From: Annona cherimola
Taxonomy: Eukaryota > Streptophyta > Magnoliopsida > Magnoliales > Annonaceae
Direction of reading: 5' to 3'
DNA length: 64,000 nt
Assembly: GCA_030490835.1 (NCBI GenBank)
Contig: CM059974.1
Location: 503,501 to 567,500, forward strand
Of the stretch, positions 36,704-48,000 are shown one piece after another; within the stretch, counting starts at the first letter, position 1, and each line of letters starts with the position of its first letter. Made by a program: the position numbers and the translations under genes. Below the pieces are notes generated by a model that was given only the letters and a program-made list of their open reading frames with translations, was not told the origin of the DNA and ran no database searches.

Positions 36704-38669
36704 CTAGAAACCTTCTCGGATGAGCTTATTCAACAGAGTAGTTAAGAGGGCATCCCTCTTCTCAGCCCTGCTTTCTTCCCTCAACCGCCGTTGCTCCTCC
36801 CTTTCTCGCCATGCATGCTCCATAAGTAACCTCTCCCTCTCCAGCTTCTCCATTGACTGTCGCCATTCCTGCTCAAACATAGACCTCTCTTGCGCCCTCC
36901 TGTCCATTGTGTCCTGCCATTGTATTTCCATCCGCTGCTGTTGCTGAAAGAAGTCTTGGAGGACTTCAAGGATGCCAGTGGCCCTTGACCTGTCTGCCGT
37001 GGGAGTCCTAGGAATCCTGTCTTTCCTCTTCCTACTCCTTGTGGGTCGCTCCTCTTCACTGTCTTCATCATCATCATCATCTTCCTCGGAGTAATCATCA
37101 GACGATCTTTCCCCACCCGCCTTTTTCATTTTTTTCTTCGCTTGAGCACCACCTGTTTCAGATTCGATCAGCATGCGCTGCATGTTCTTGGCACGCTCAG
37201 TGAAAATGGCATGCAGTTCCTCAAAAAATGGGCATTGCCTCCCATTCTCTGGGTCAGATGTCTCTTTACCCTGTGGAAGAAGCATACACATCATCAAAAT
37301 CCGAAAAACAGAACATCTTTTTCTTCATCATTTAGCACATCATTAGCGATTGTTTTACATATCCCCTGAAAGTTCACACAGAAAGTCCTCTCCCAAATTT
37401 TAACAACCACAAATTATTATTATTTTTTTATATAAATATTGACAAAGCCTTCCAAAACCCTCCCATCCATTTATTGTGACATTTGCTATATCTAATGGCA
37501 CTACTTCTCCGCATTAACTGGATTATTACTACAAAAGAGAGTGCCCATATTTTGTTTTTACTTACTTTATGGTTGTCATTTTCTTCTCTCTCACTGACAT
37601 CATCTTCTAGCAGGTTCCAAGCACCCCCTAAAGCACATAAATGGCATAGGCAGCACATAGAGAAATAAAAAGACTTATCTTTTTATTTTGGCTAGGCATG
37701 GGACAAGAGGAAATGCAGTCGTATATCTAGCAAAAGCTGAAACGACTAATTCTGGATCCTCAACAAATCATATATGGAAATGGAACAAGCAGAAAACTTG
37801 AATTGCGAGTGGAGGAACCATATCATTGGGCTTTGCCATTGTCAACTAGTGCGACAGCGTGAAAGCTGGGTCATCTTCGGCATTTTTAACCAAGTATCCA
37901 TTTGCCAAAGGAGTTGGATGTAATTATCCAAACACCTCGATTTCCAATTCAATGGCTCATTCACACAAAGCGATGGCCCTGGATCTACCAAACATTTATG
38001 TGATATCCATCCCACATTGCAGATTACCATTATCCAAATCCCCAGCTGTCTCAATCTCAATCTCTACAAAACAGTGGTACAACGTGCCTGCTAAACAATT
38101 CATTCTCTCGCGCCTTGCAGATTAGCATTTTTCCGCATCCCTAAAGCATCTGAATCCATATACAAAGCAACCAACCAAAATAGTCGTCGGTGCCACCGAC
38201 TTGAGTAAACTCCGGAAAACTTGCGGAACGCAATAAATATAACGAGATTGACATCGAAACAACGTCACAAATCTCAGTCACGACAACAGCATGAGCATCA
38301 ATGGAGAGAGAGAGAGAGAGAGAGGGAATGATGGAAGGAGGATTCACTCACCTTATAACGATTGACGAGATTCTTCCACTTGCATTTGCACTGATCTGGG
38401 GTCCTCCTATAGCCTCTCTCCTTCATCTTGACGGCAACCGCCTCCCACAGCGTCTTGTTTCGCTTGGTGAGGGTGAAATCCCGCTCCAGCTCCGCACGGA
38501 TCGCGATGAAGTCCTTCGTTTCCTGGTGGCTCCACTGCGGCACCCTCTCTTCCTTCTTCTGGGCCGTGGAAGAATCTCCGGACATCGCCGCCGGATTCAG
38601 CTGGAGAGGAAGGCCCGGCATCATCCCCATCCGCCCAAGCGCTTCGTTCTCACCGCTTCCCATCATCAT
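36704..38669 (-). CDS. Trihelix transcription factor, GT-3a/GT-3b type
   Basis: Two exons, 38669-38352 and 37270-36704, give 294 residues. The trihelix DNA-binding domain is at about residues 43-106 (from VPQWSHQETKDFI to CKCKWKNLVNRYK) with the expected Trp residues at the three helix positions. A fourth helix motif (FFEELHAIF) follows at once. An acidic stretch (DDYSEEDDDDDEDSEEE), a basic RSRKRKDR nuclear-localisation-like motif and a long C-terminal coiled coil (about 205-290) complete the GT-3 layout. GT-3 factors bind GT elements and homodimerise in the nucleus. The start is the first of three consecutive ATGs (38669, 38666, 38663). The intron, 37271-38351, begins within the domain boundary after YK. 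Confidence 0.92.
38301..38324 (+). repeat. (GA)n tract near the donor of the trihelix intron
   Basis: An uninterrupted GA run (CT on the gene strand) starting about 27 bases inside the intron from the donor at 38351-38350. Confidence 0.9.
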
Positions 38670-38684
38670 CTTCTTTCGTCTTAT

Positions 38685-38842
38685 TATCTCTCTCTCTCTC
38701 TCTAAATCCAGAAATCAATCTAGGGTTCCAGATTTAAAAAATAAAAAAATATATTCTTCTTTGTTCCTGTTCTCTGATAATAGCTGCGAGCCAGCAACCT
38801 AGGCTGCTTCCGCCATATGATTTCTCTCCCTCTCTCTCTCTC
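38685..38842 (+). repeat. (CT)n tracts in the 5' leader of the trihelix gene
   Basis: CT runs at 38685-38702 and 38824-38842, i.e. (GA)n on the gene strand, one just upstream of the ATG and one near the expected transcription start. Confidence 0.85.
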
Positions 38843-38858
38843 CTTGGGCGGTTGCGTC

Positions 38859-38865
38859 TTTTATA
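38859..38865 (-). promoter_or_regulatory. TATA box of the trihelix gene
   Basis: TATAAAA on the minus strand (GAGTATAAAAGACG), 190 bp upstream of the first ATG. Transcription would start near 38830, at the (GA)n tract. Confidence 0.6.
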
Positions 38866-39203
38866 CTCGGCTCTATTTTCAAATGGTGTTGACTTTTACC
38901 CTAATTACGGAAATGCCATTTCCCAGCAGACCCCTTTTGATCTTAGCCGTTCCCAGAAAACCAGCCGTAAACATTTGAAATTAAAAAAAAAAAAAACCAA
39001 AACAAAAAAGAAGAAGAAGTAAAGCAGGAGTTGGAATAGTCACAAAAAGTCTGATGCGGCAGGCAATCATATCACATTCACATGCGAGACGCGTGAGAAT
39101 GGATCTTCCCACTGCACAGTGCACAGAGAAAGCTCCAAGTGTTTATAAAAGTAAGAAAAGAAAAACGGTGGCGGAAGACTTTCCTCCATTAAATATTAAT
39201 ACG

Positions 39204-39758
39204 GGGTGTGTTTAGAAATAGATAAAATTTTTGATGAAAAGTTTTAGAGAGAAAAAATTGTCAAATGATGTGATATGATATGGATAATAATAAGGAGTAA
39301 AGATGATAAAGTTAAAATAGATAGGTTAATTGTATGGGTAGTTGCGAAGAAATAATTGAAAAGTATGGTAATTGTATGTGAAAATGTGAAAAAATAATTA
39401 AAAAATATGATAATTGTAAAGAGTGAAAAGTTTTAGGGTGTGTTTGGCAATTGATAAAAAATGTCAAGTTAAAACTTTTCACTCTCCACAACAATTATAT
39501 TTTTTAATCATTTTTTCACATTTTCCTATACAACTACTCTACTTTTCAATTATTTCTACACAACTATCCATACAACTAACTTATCTATTTTAACTTTATT
39601 CTCTTTACTATTCATCATTACCCTTATCATATCACATCATTTGACAACTTTTACTCTTCAAAACTTTTCATCAAAAGTTTTATTCATTCCCAAACACACC
39701 CTTAGATTAGATTGAAAAATTTTAAGATGACATTTTTTTATTATTGCCAAACACACCC
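39204..39758 (+). mobile_element. Tourist-like MITE interrupted by a second copy (outer element)
   Basis: Left end GGGTGTGTTTAG and right end CCAAACACACCC. After removing the inner copy and one TTA, the element is about 286 bp, normal for the family, and TTTTAGATTGAAAAATTTTAAG reads continuously across the junction. Confidence 0.85.
39436..39701 (-). mobile_element. Tourist-like MITE inserted in the outer copy (inner element)
   Basis: 266 bp, ends GGGTGTGTTTGG and CAAACACACCC, flanked by TTA at 39433-39435 and 39702-39704. It lies in the opposite orientation to the outer copy. Confidence 0.92.
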
Positions 39759-39965
39759 ATAATCTAATCTAATATATCCATCCCAAACCCTTCTCCTCCC
39801 TCTGCGCTGTACTCAATTTCAACTTTCAAGTCGAATGCACGAGTAAACCATTCTCACTCTGTCTCTCTCTCAACGTAATAATTCAAGCCAACATCCAGTC
39901 AATAGTACTTGCTAACGCGTTTACATGACTGAAATATCAAAATATCGATGGAGTGTTCCATCAAA

Positions 39966-39968
<3 letters not shown>

Positions 39969-40005
<37 letters not shown>
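39969..40005. repeat. (TA)n microsatellite
   Basis: An uninterrupted TA run of about 37 bp. Confidence 0.95.
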
Positions 40006-40007
<2 letters not shown>

Positions 40008-42080
40008 GAAATGATTCAGGCGACTGCACCGTGCAGTCCATGCACTGTGGGGGTTAGGGATATGGATGGGGTACATTGCGACTAACGCACAAATCAATCA
40101 ACATTCCTGAAATATCAACTCTTCATTCGCATATGTCAACAATGACATGGTGCGTTCATACCATGAAATGCGCCGCAACGCCAGCTCCTAAAACCAAATT
40201 CCAAATCCAATACGCGCTTTTCCGCGCCGCAAGTTGAAGTCCTCTTTTGCAATTTACATCTTTAATTTGCCTGCTATTATTATTATTATTGTTGTTTTTG
40301 TACTTCTTTCTTGCAAAAAAATATTAATTAATGAGTGGAGTCAGGAAGGGATTTTATAACATAAAAAAAAAAAAAAAGACCCAAGGTCCGATCTTGATCA
40401 TCAGCAGCATGTGGGCCAGCTTGATATTTAGTCTATTTCGGCCGAGAACCACCCAACATCTCTGATAAGCATCCACCTCAGCTCTTGCGGTAAAACTCGA
40501 TCGCCGCTTCTTTTTTTTATAAAGAAATTCCACACATTAATATTTTAAAAATAAATTGTTTTATATTTCAACGATATTTTCTTGCATACATCACTTTATT
40601 TATAGGGGCTTTTTCGTAATCTTAAAAAGGCTCGAGAGCTTGTAGATACACCTGCAATCCTTGCAATAGGTACCGAACTACCGATGCAAAAACCACCTGA
40701 ATTAGTAGTGGCCCCAATTCTAAACTTACCCGACCAGTTTAGGCATCGCTTTTATATATTCGATCTTCGAAAGTCTGTAAGAGATTGTTGTCCTTTTTCT
40801 TCAAAAAAGTTAGTAAAATAAAAACGAACCAGAGATCTCGTTGTTTCATGTTTTTTTTTAAAAAAAATAAAAAGTCTATTGGGCTATTCAGAATGGAAGA
40901 CCAAGCTACATCCACACTCGAAAAATAGATAATAAGATAAATCAATTCATGAAATCTAAGGTTCATCCCGTTAACTGGATGGAAGTGATATAAGATTTAA
41001 ATGAGTTGTGTTTTGTATTCAAAAATAAAAAATTATATCAAAATGGAGAAAAATATTATTCAAAATGGAAAAAGTAAAGTTATTATGTATTGGAAAATAA
41101 CAAACAGTACTTACTGGACAGACGTGATTTAGCACTTGATATCATTTAAAATAAGAAGAAGAAGAGAACAACAACAACAACACGCACTAAATGCAGTGCA
41201 GAGAAAACAAAACAACAACAATAACAACGCGCAGTAAATGCAGTGCAGAGAAAACAAGGGACAAAGAAAAGGAAAAAGAAAAAGAAGTCGCCTGGCAAAA
41301 CAAAAAACTGCCAACCAACCGCCTTTGGCCGGTTTTGAAAACAGACGCGTTTTGACGTTATCATATTCAAGGCTATCCAATCCCAACCACCAGTCGCGTG
41401 TGCGGATTACCTGATTTTTTAAAAATCCCCTAATGGCCAAAATTCGGAGCAAGCAACTAACAATGCAACCGCAAAGACAGTAGACTGATTGAAAAAAGAA
41501 TGGAATATGGCAACACGCGCGCACACAGAGCAAAAAAAGATCATACATGCAACCACCTTCAGTTTGGAACCGTTGTTGTAACGGCATAGCATGCTTTTAG
41601 CATCCTCAACAGGAGACAGAATTCTATCAAGCAACCCTGTTACAGAAGCCCACAGCCGTTGAAAGAATGGTCAGTGTAAGACCCTTGTTACCAACATTGT
41701 GCCACATGGATCACTTGAGATTTGCATATCCATCATCAAGCAGTACAAACCCAACACTCGGACCAACATGCTCTGGGAAGGTTTTTATGTCCTCCTTTTG
41801 AAAAATATCACAGTTAGGGAAGAGGAATCAACTCATCAGGAAATGTCTGATGGTGACTCCTAGTAACCCACTTCTTCTACACATTACATATAGGTATCGG
41901 CAAACCACTTCCCTAGAGCAATAATTTCAAAATTAACTAAAAAATAGAGTTCCATTTACATAGAAATTTAAGGCAACCTGTGATTGATTATATTCAAGAA
42001 ACCATGCTAAGTAGTAGGAACCTGCTGAAGACCCAAAATCCTGCAAGAAAGCGCACCCCCTTCCAAGCTTTTTCCTGGAC
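40006..42080. other. Intergenic region and 3' flank of CSN1
   Basis: No coding region is supported. A 152-codon minus-strand frame at 41129-41587 is produced by CAA/AAG-rich simple sequence. About 41640-42080 is probably CSN1 3' UTR. Confidence 0.5.
41165..41257 (+). repeat. Tandem duplication, 47-bp unit, with CAA-rich start
   Basis: An (ACA)n-rich start and TAAATGCAGTGCAGAGAAAA occur twice, 47 bp apart (about 41188 and 41235). Confidence 0.8.
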
Positions 42081-45000
42081 TCACATTTTTCTTGAAGCTC
42101 TAAGATTGTAGTCATGCTTCACAAGGCTGGCTCTGAGCAGCATAGCCCTAACATCTCGATCAAACTCAATGCCAGTTTGTAGGGCACGCTGGAACGTAGC
42201 ATTTCTTTGATCAGCATGTCTTGCGTATAGAATTTTGTTGTGTGAGTCGATCCGGGCCTGTTAATTTCCAATGTAGTCAATTGTACATGGCGAGACAGGG
42301 AAACATGAAATAACATAATAAGGGAGAGAATAGATATTGTTCAGTCATATAAAACATTGCGCAACGAGAATCACAAGTTTCAAACCAGGATGTGCATCAT
42401 AAAGAAATGTAGTCAGTAGAGAAGTTGAGATGGTACCTGAATCTGGTTGTCAGTGATCAAAGCTTCAAGTTCCTTCTCCATGCCTACCACATTAGTCTTA
42501 AAAGCAGTGGCCATAGTGTGCAGGTCAACAGAAATGAATGGATGCGTGTACTGGATAATTGCTTTGTGCCGGATTTGGTTGTAGAGTGTTTCCACATGGT
42601 CATAAAGATGAATATCAAGTAATAGGTTTGGTTTCAGATTCTCAAGATACTCAAGGCATGAAGCATAGCGACTGCAACCAAATAAAAAATGGATGTTAAT
42701 CAAGATTCCGAAATACTCCTAATCAAAAAAAAAAAAAAAAAATCCGAAATACTAAAGGGGGAATCAAAATGGATAATGATCACAATATAAAGTCCCCAGT
42801 GCAAGTAACACAAGCCAATGAATGAAAACCACATCACAGACATATTTACTCGAACTAGAATATGTGGATTAAGTATATCCAAAATGCAGCTAGGTTTTGT
42901 TTCAGCTTGCAACAACATGCTCCAGCCAGATCCAACAAGCCAGATCCAACATGGAACTCATCTTGTTTTACCTTGAATAGTCACCCATCTAAACAGCTTG
43001 TGATGATGATAATAATGATGTTTGTTTTACCTTGAATAGAAGTCATGAATAAGCTCCCTGACTTCAGGAACTAGCTCTAAGAAATTTCGAAAGTTGATAT
43101 TGTCTATGACTTTGTTCTGTCAAACAACAAAACTATGCATATCAATTCCCCACACATATGAAAACCATACAGAAAACTATATCAAAAGAAAACAATTAAA
43201 CAGTATATGCCTTTAGTTCTGTCCTGTCGAAAGAAGCAAGTGCGCAAAGTCCTCCATAAGTTGCTACATCTTGTGGTGCTATGACTTCTGTATAGTTGTT
43301 CCCTAGTTCTGGTCCAGTTTCCAGAAACTACAAACAGAACATGGGGATTATAAGTGAGAAATGGAGTACTACCAAGCACAAAGTGAAGTCAAGAAAATTT
43401 TCACAAGTTCTTGCCCAAGCAGGATTTGTATATTAAACTCATGTCTTACATAGTAAAACCTAAGGCCAACTCTTGAAGCTGGTTCGTTGTGTGAAATGTG
43501 AATTAAAACAGATCCATTGATGAAGAGGACCCATTGAATTGATCAAAGAAACGGAATTTAAGAGAGGAACAAACTTTCATCCACTAAGAAAATTCAAACA
43601 AGAGGACTCAGTTTGATATCTATCAACTTGAATCAACGGAATTAGATAGAATAAACTTCTATTAACTAGAATAAAATACGATTCACTCCAATTGACATGA
43701 ATTAACTCGAATGAACATAAATGAACTTGAATCCATTAGTATTGAATAGAATGAACTGCGATTAACTAAAATTGACTATAATTCACTCCAATTGAGTTGA
43801 ATTGACTAAACGAATCTTAAATTCCTTAAGATTGACTTTAAAGAACTAAAATAGCTATAATGAACTTCAATTAACTGGACTAGACTACATTCCTATTCAG
43901 TTCATTCAAGTCATTTCTAATGAATTCAAGATCGTTCGTGCTCGATAAAAGGATTGGTTGCTTTGTGCCTTGATGCTAAATGACATAAAGAACAAGCTTC
44001 TTGGTCAGATATCGCAAGGGTCGAGTACAGAATATATAATTAGTAAGCACTTTTCACCTCAACTTCCTACTTGTGGAGTAAAAGACCCTCTAAGTATATA
44101 AGTAAATAGTGTCGGTCGATGATCAACCTCTGGCCAGGCAAATGTGTGACTGCAGGTGATTGGGCACAGCATGGACCTCGAGGAGGTTGACATTTCATTT
44201 CCCTAGCCTAACTACGTATAGGTGGCCACCGAGGTGCAATGCTCAGTCGCCCCAAACCAATGCTTAATCTTCCCAGATCGATGCTCAACTGCCCTATCCA
44301 CTTACATACTTGGAGGGCCTGAATTCTCACAAGCAAGAAGTTAAGGCCAAAAGTGTTCGCCAATTATATATTTCATACTTTACTTTGCAATATATGACTC
44401 TCTTTGTGTCGTTCAACATAGAGACACGAAGCAACCAACAATTAACTGGCCTATACTACAATTCAGCCCAACCCAAACACCTTCCAAAAGCATGTATCTC
44501 AGTATGAATGTTGATAAAATTTTGCACGATAATGGATTAATTTCAAATTAATAGAATGCACTAATCATTAATGCATAGAAACTCTTTGCAAATAGCTTTC
44601 TAATATTAAAATAAAATTAAGCACTTAATATCATGCATGTTCCCAAAAAATAATATTAATCAATCCTTTAATATGCTTTATCTACACTTATTTTCAAATA
44701 ATTGATATTATAATAGATCAATGGAAATAACATCAATATACATGGATTATTGGGTGTTGCATGTATATAGAGATTTCGTACACTACCAGACCGCCAAAAG
44801 TAGCCACATGTGCACTTTTGGCCTCGGTTGAGAGGACCCATGCACATTGAAGATTCGCACTTCATAAAGTTGTTCACATTTTTTCAAGGATAACAATTAG
44901 GTGCACCGGGTGCAAATACCCATTTTTTATAATTTCTTTTCAGAACATTTTTTATAATCTTTTTTGAAATTTTTTTTATACATCTATTAATCTAAGTGTA

Positions 45001-48000
45001 TTTAACTTGTATATTATTTTTTACCATTTTTGGAGTTTTTTAAATATTTTTTTGGATTTTTAAAAATCAGTGGCATCTTTAGTTTTATTAAAGAGTTGAA
45101 AGGAAAGAAGATAGTTGTCTAATTTCCTCCTATAATTTAATCCCATTTTTCCACCACACTTTTCTCATCTATGTAGCATTTTAAACAACTTTAGTTACAA
45201 GATGCAATGATACTTAGAATCATGTAGATTATTATTCCCCCATGATATCTCCCAATCACGCAGAACAACTAAATGAATATTTTCGGTTTTTCACACCATT
45301 AGGATCATATAAACCCCATGTATGAAATCACATAAAACTACTCTCTAGTGTTTTCTTTTTGAAATTAACTACTCTCTAGTGTTAAGGTAGGTGTAGATGA
45401 GGAGAAAACTTAAAGCATATATCTTCCCATATTCGACCATATCTTTTTCGCCTTCAGCCATAGAGGGCACACTCAATATATGAGGTTGTTGCCAATATGA
45501 GGCTTGAGGTAGGTAAAATGTACACAGTCAAAACTTCAATCTTCGTATTTAAAATAAGTTATTGGTAACATTCAAACATGTCTAAGAATGCATGCAAAAA
45601 GCTTTACTGCTACTCTGTGCAATGTACTCTAGCAGCAACCTTATTCTATCCATAAAAGTGAATAACTTGCATCAAATGATTATTTCATCCATATCATTTC
45701 ACTCCTACAAAATATTATTTCTTCCCATCTCCAAGGTAAACACATTGTTCTTCCCATGTAAGCAACCCCTAACATGATATCATTTCTTCAATCCAATTTT
45801 AAATGCCATACAAATTTGTTTCCAAATTCCACTTGGTAAAATCAAACTTATCTTTCCTTCTCCAAGCACTACCAAATATCAATGATGCTTTTCAAGCAAT
45901 AATAGAACTGCCCATTTCCTTTAACTCTTCAACCATTCTTATGCTTCTCAATAACTTGAACCTTGACCCACCTTCGACATGTTCAATTTCACCAATACTT
46001 CAATATTGTGGAAGTCCTCTCAATTATTATTAGATTGAAGCAAAACGAAACTTTACTTTCCAAAATTTCTTCATCCATCCACAGCAATGTCAAAAGAGAG
46101 AGGCATGAAGGCCTTCATTATTAATGAGGAGGTTGGAAGGAAATATTTTCCCCCTCTTGTTTCACTCTTTTTAATTGATTTGACATTAACTAGTTAGAAG
46201 GTATTGCCTGGCATAACAGTAAGGATGCTCACTGGACACTGATATCTTTGGTGGCACAAGTTTGGGACATACAAGTAACCTCTCCAAAAATGAAGATAAA
46301 ACTGTGTGCATTTTGTCCTCCCCGGACCCTGCATTGGAAGGAGCCTCACGCACTTATTATAACCCTTTTGATCAGTCATTAACTTCAACCATCCAACTTA
46401 CTCTCTTTTTTTATTAATCATTAAAAATATTCTCAATCATCACTCCCTCCTACTTGAGCAAAGAAAATGCAACTCCAGCGGATCATATAATTTTCCATGA
46501 CTTCATTATCTTCCTTTGGACTTTCATCTTTATGTATAACTTATTCTGAAATACTTCTGTAACAAGATAAAATTCAAAATTAAACATCACTATCATCATG
46601 GAAAGTTGTTTCCCACCTGCATGGAGACATCTGAAGATCCAATTTTGCTATGGAGAAAATAAATTCAACATTGAACATCATCATCACAAAATGTTGTTTC
46701 CAGCCTAGCTAAAGATCCATTTGCCATGGAGAAAAATAAAAATTAAGAGAAAAATTTTGAGCTATGAGATGATCATACAGTACTGCAGAACATACCATCA
46801 GAATTCAGGGCTTTTAGCATACAGAATTCTCACAATTAGCTACTTGCTTCTCTCGCAATGAGAAAGTGATTTGAGCTTGAAATTAGAGGTGAGTGAACAT
46901 AGGCACATTTTCACCAGAATGTTATTTGTCCTGATCACTGGACGATTGTGAGTTCTACAAGGTGGCATGCCACCAGCTCCAACTTCCACATCACAAGGGA
47001 TGTTAATCTTCAAGTGGTGCAGGTATATAGAACTGCTGACAGCTAGGTTAGCATCAAATCATTATAGCACACTTGCAGCAAAGTTGAAGCTGCCACTTGA
47101 ATATCATTTTTTATTCACGGTTTAAAGTCCTTGGATTCACAATATCCATGTTCTTTCTAATGTGATCCTAGCATAATGTGGTTATTCCTTCAGCTCATAA
47201 ACGGCCTCAACGATGCCAATGTGCAATCCAACAAGCTATGTTTTCCAAGAAACAAAAAGTTTGAAACAGCAAAGGAAACCGCTGACACAATGTTACCAAA
47301 GCCCAATAAGGCATCACAAGTTTCTCAGTTATCCACACCAGAAGTGAAAGCATAAAAAGACTGAAAGTCTGAAAATATAGTAACTAAATAGGAACATGAG
47401 CTCAAACAGGAAGGAAAAGAACTTTAAAATCAAAAAAAAAAAAAAACGTTCCAGTAACTAAGATGGATTTTCTTCTTCCACCAGCATCTAAAATAAGAAG
47501 TTAAGAAATTGAAAAAAGTGAAACATGGATAAAACCCAGTTGGAAACAAACCTTCCTAGCTGCAAGTTTATATTTTTTAGAATCTAGGTGAGCAAGTCCT
47601 GCAGCACATCGCAATTTTGAAGCTACAACAGGATCCAGTGGCTCTGGTGTCTGCTCTGCTTTACTAACATAATTTGTGACATGCATGAATTGGCCCATCT
47701 CTATGCTGACCAAAATGACATTAAAACACATCTGAAGAATGTGCCTGGATGTGGTGCAATAATCACGAGTACGGACGTAGTGCCTGAAAGCATCCGCTAG
47801 TGAGCCATGAGCATAATAAAAATCTCCAAAATCATTGTGTCCCATTCTGATGCTTTCCTTGATTAGATTTGTCTGAAAAGAAGCAAAGATAGCCACCACA
47901 TTATTTAAACAACTAAAAGAAGGATTCAAATATAAAATCTCATTGCATGAAGAGGTAGCAACCAAAAAAGTGTGGCTGAAAAATGTAGTCCAAAAGTGGC

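Noticed and set aside
41129..41587. 152-codon minus-strand frame rich in Cys, Leu and Phe
   Set aside because: Product of CAA/AAG simple sequence and a 47-bp duplication; no domain.
45592..46033. Two short open frames in CSN1 intron 2
   Set aside because: No homology recognised, low-complexity Leu/Ser/Asn content and no splice links.
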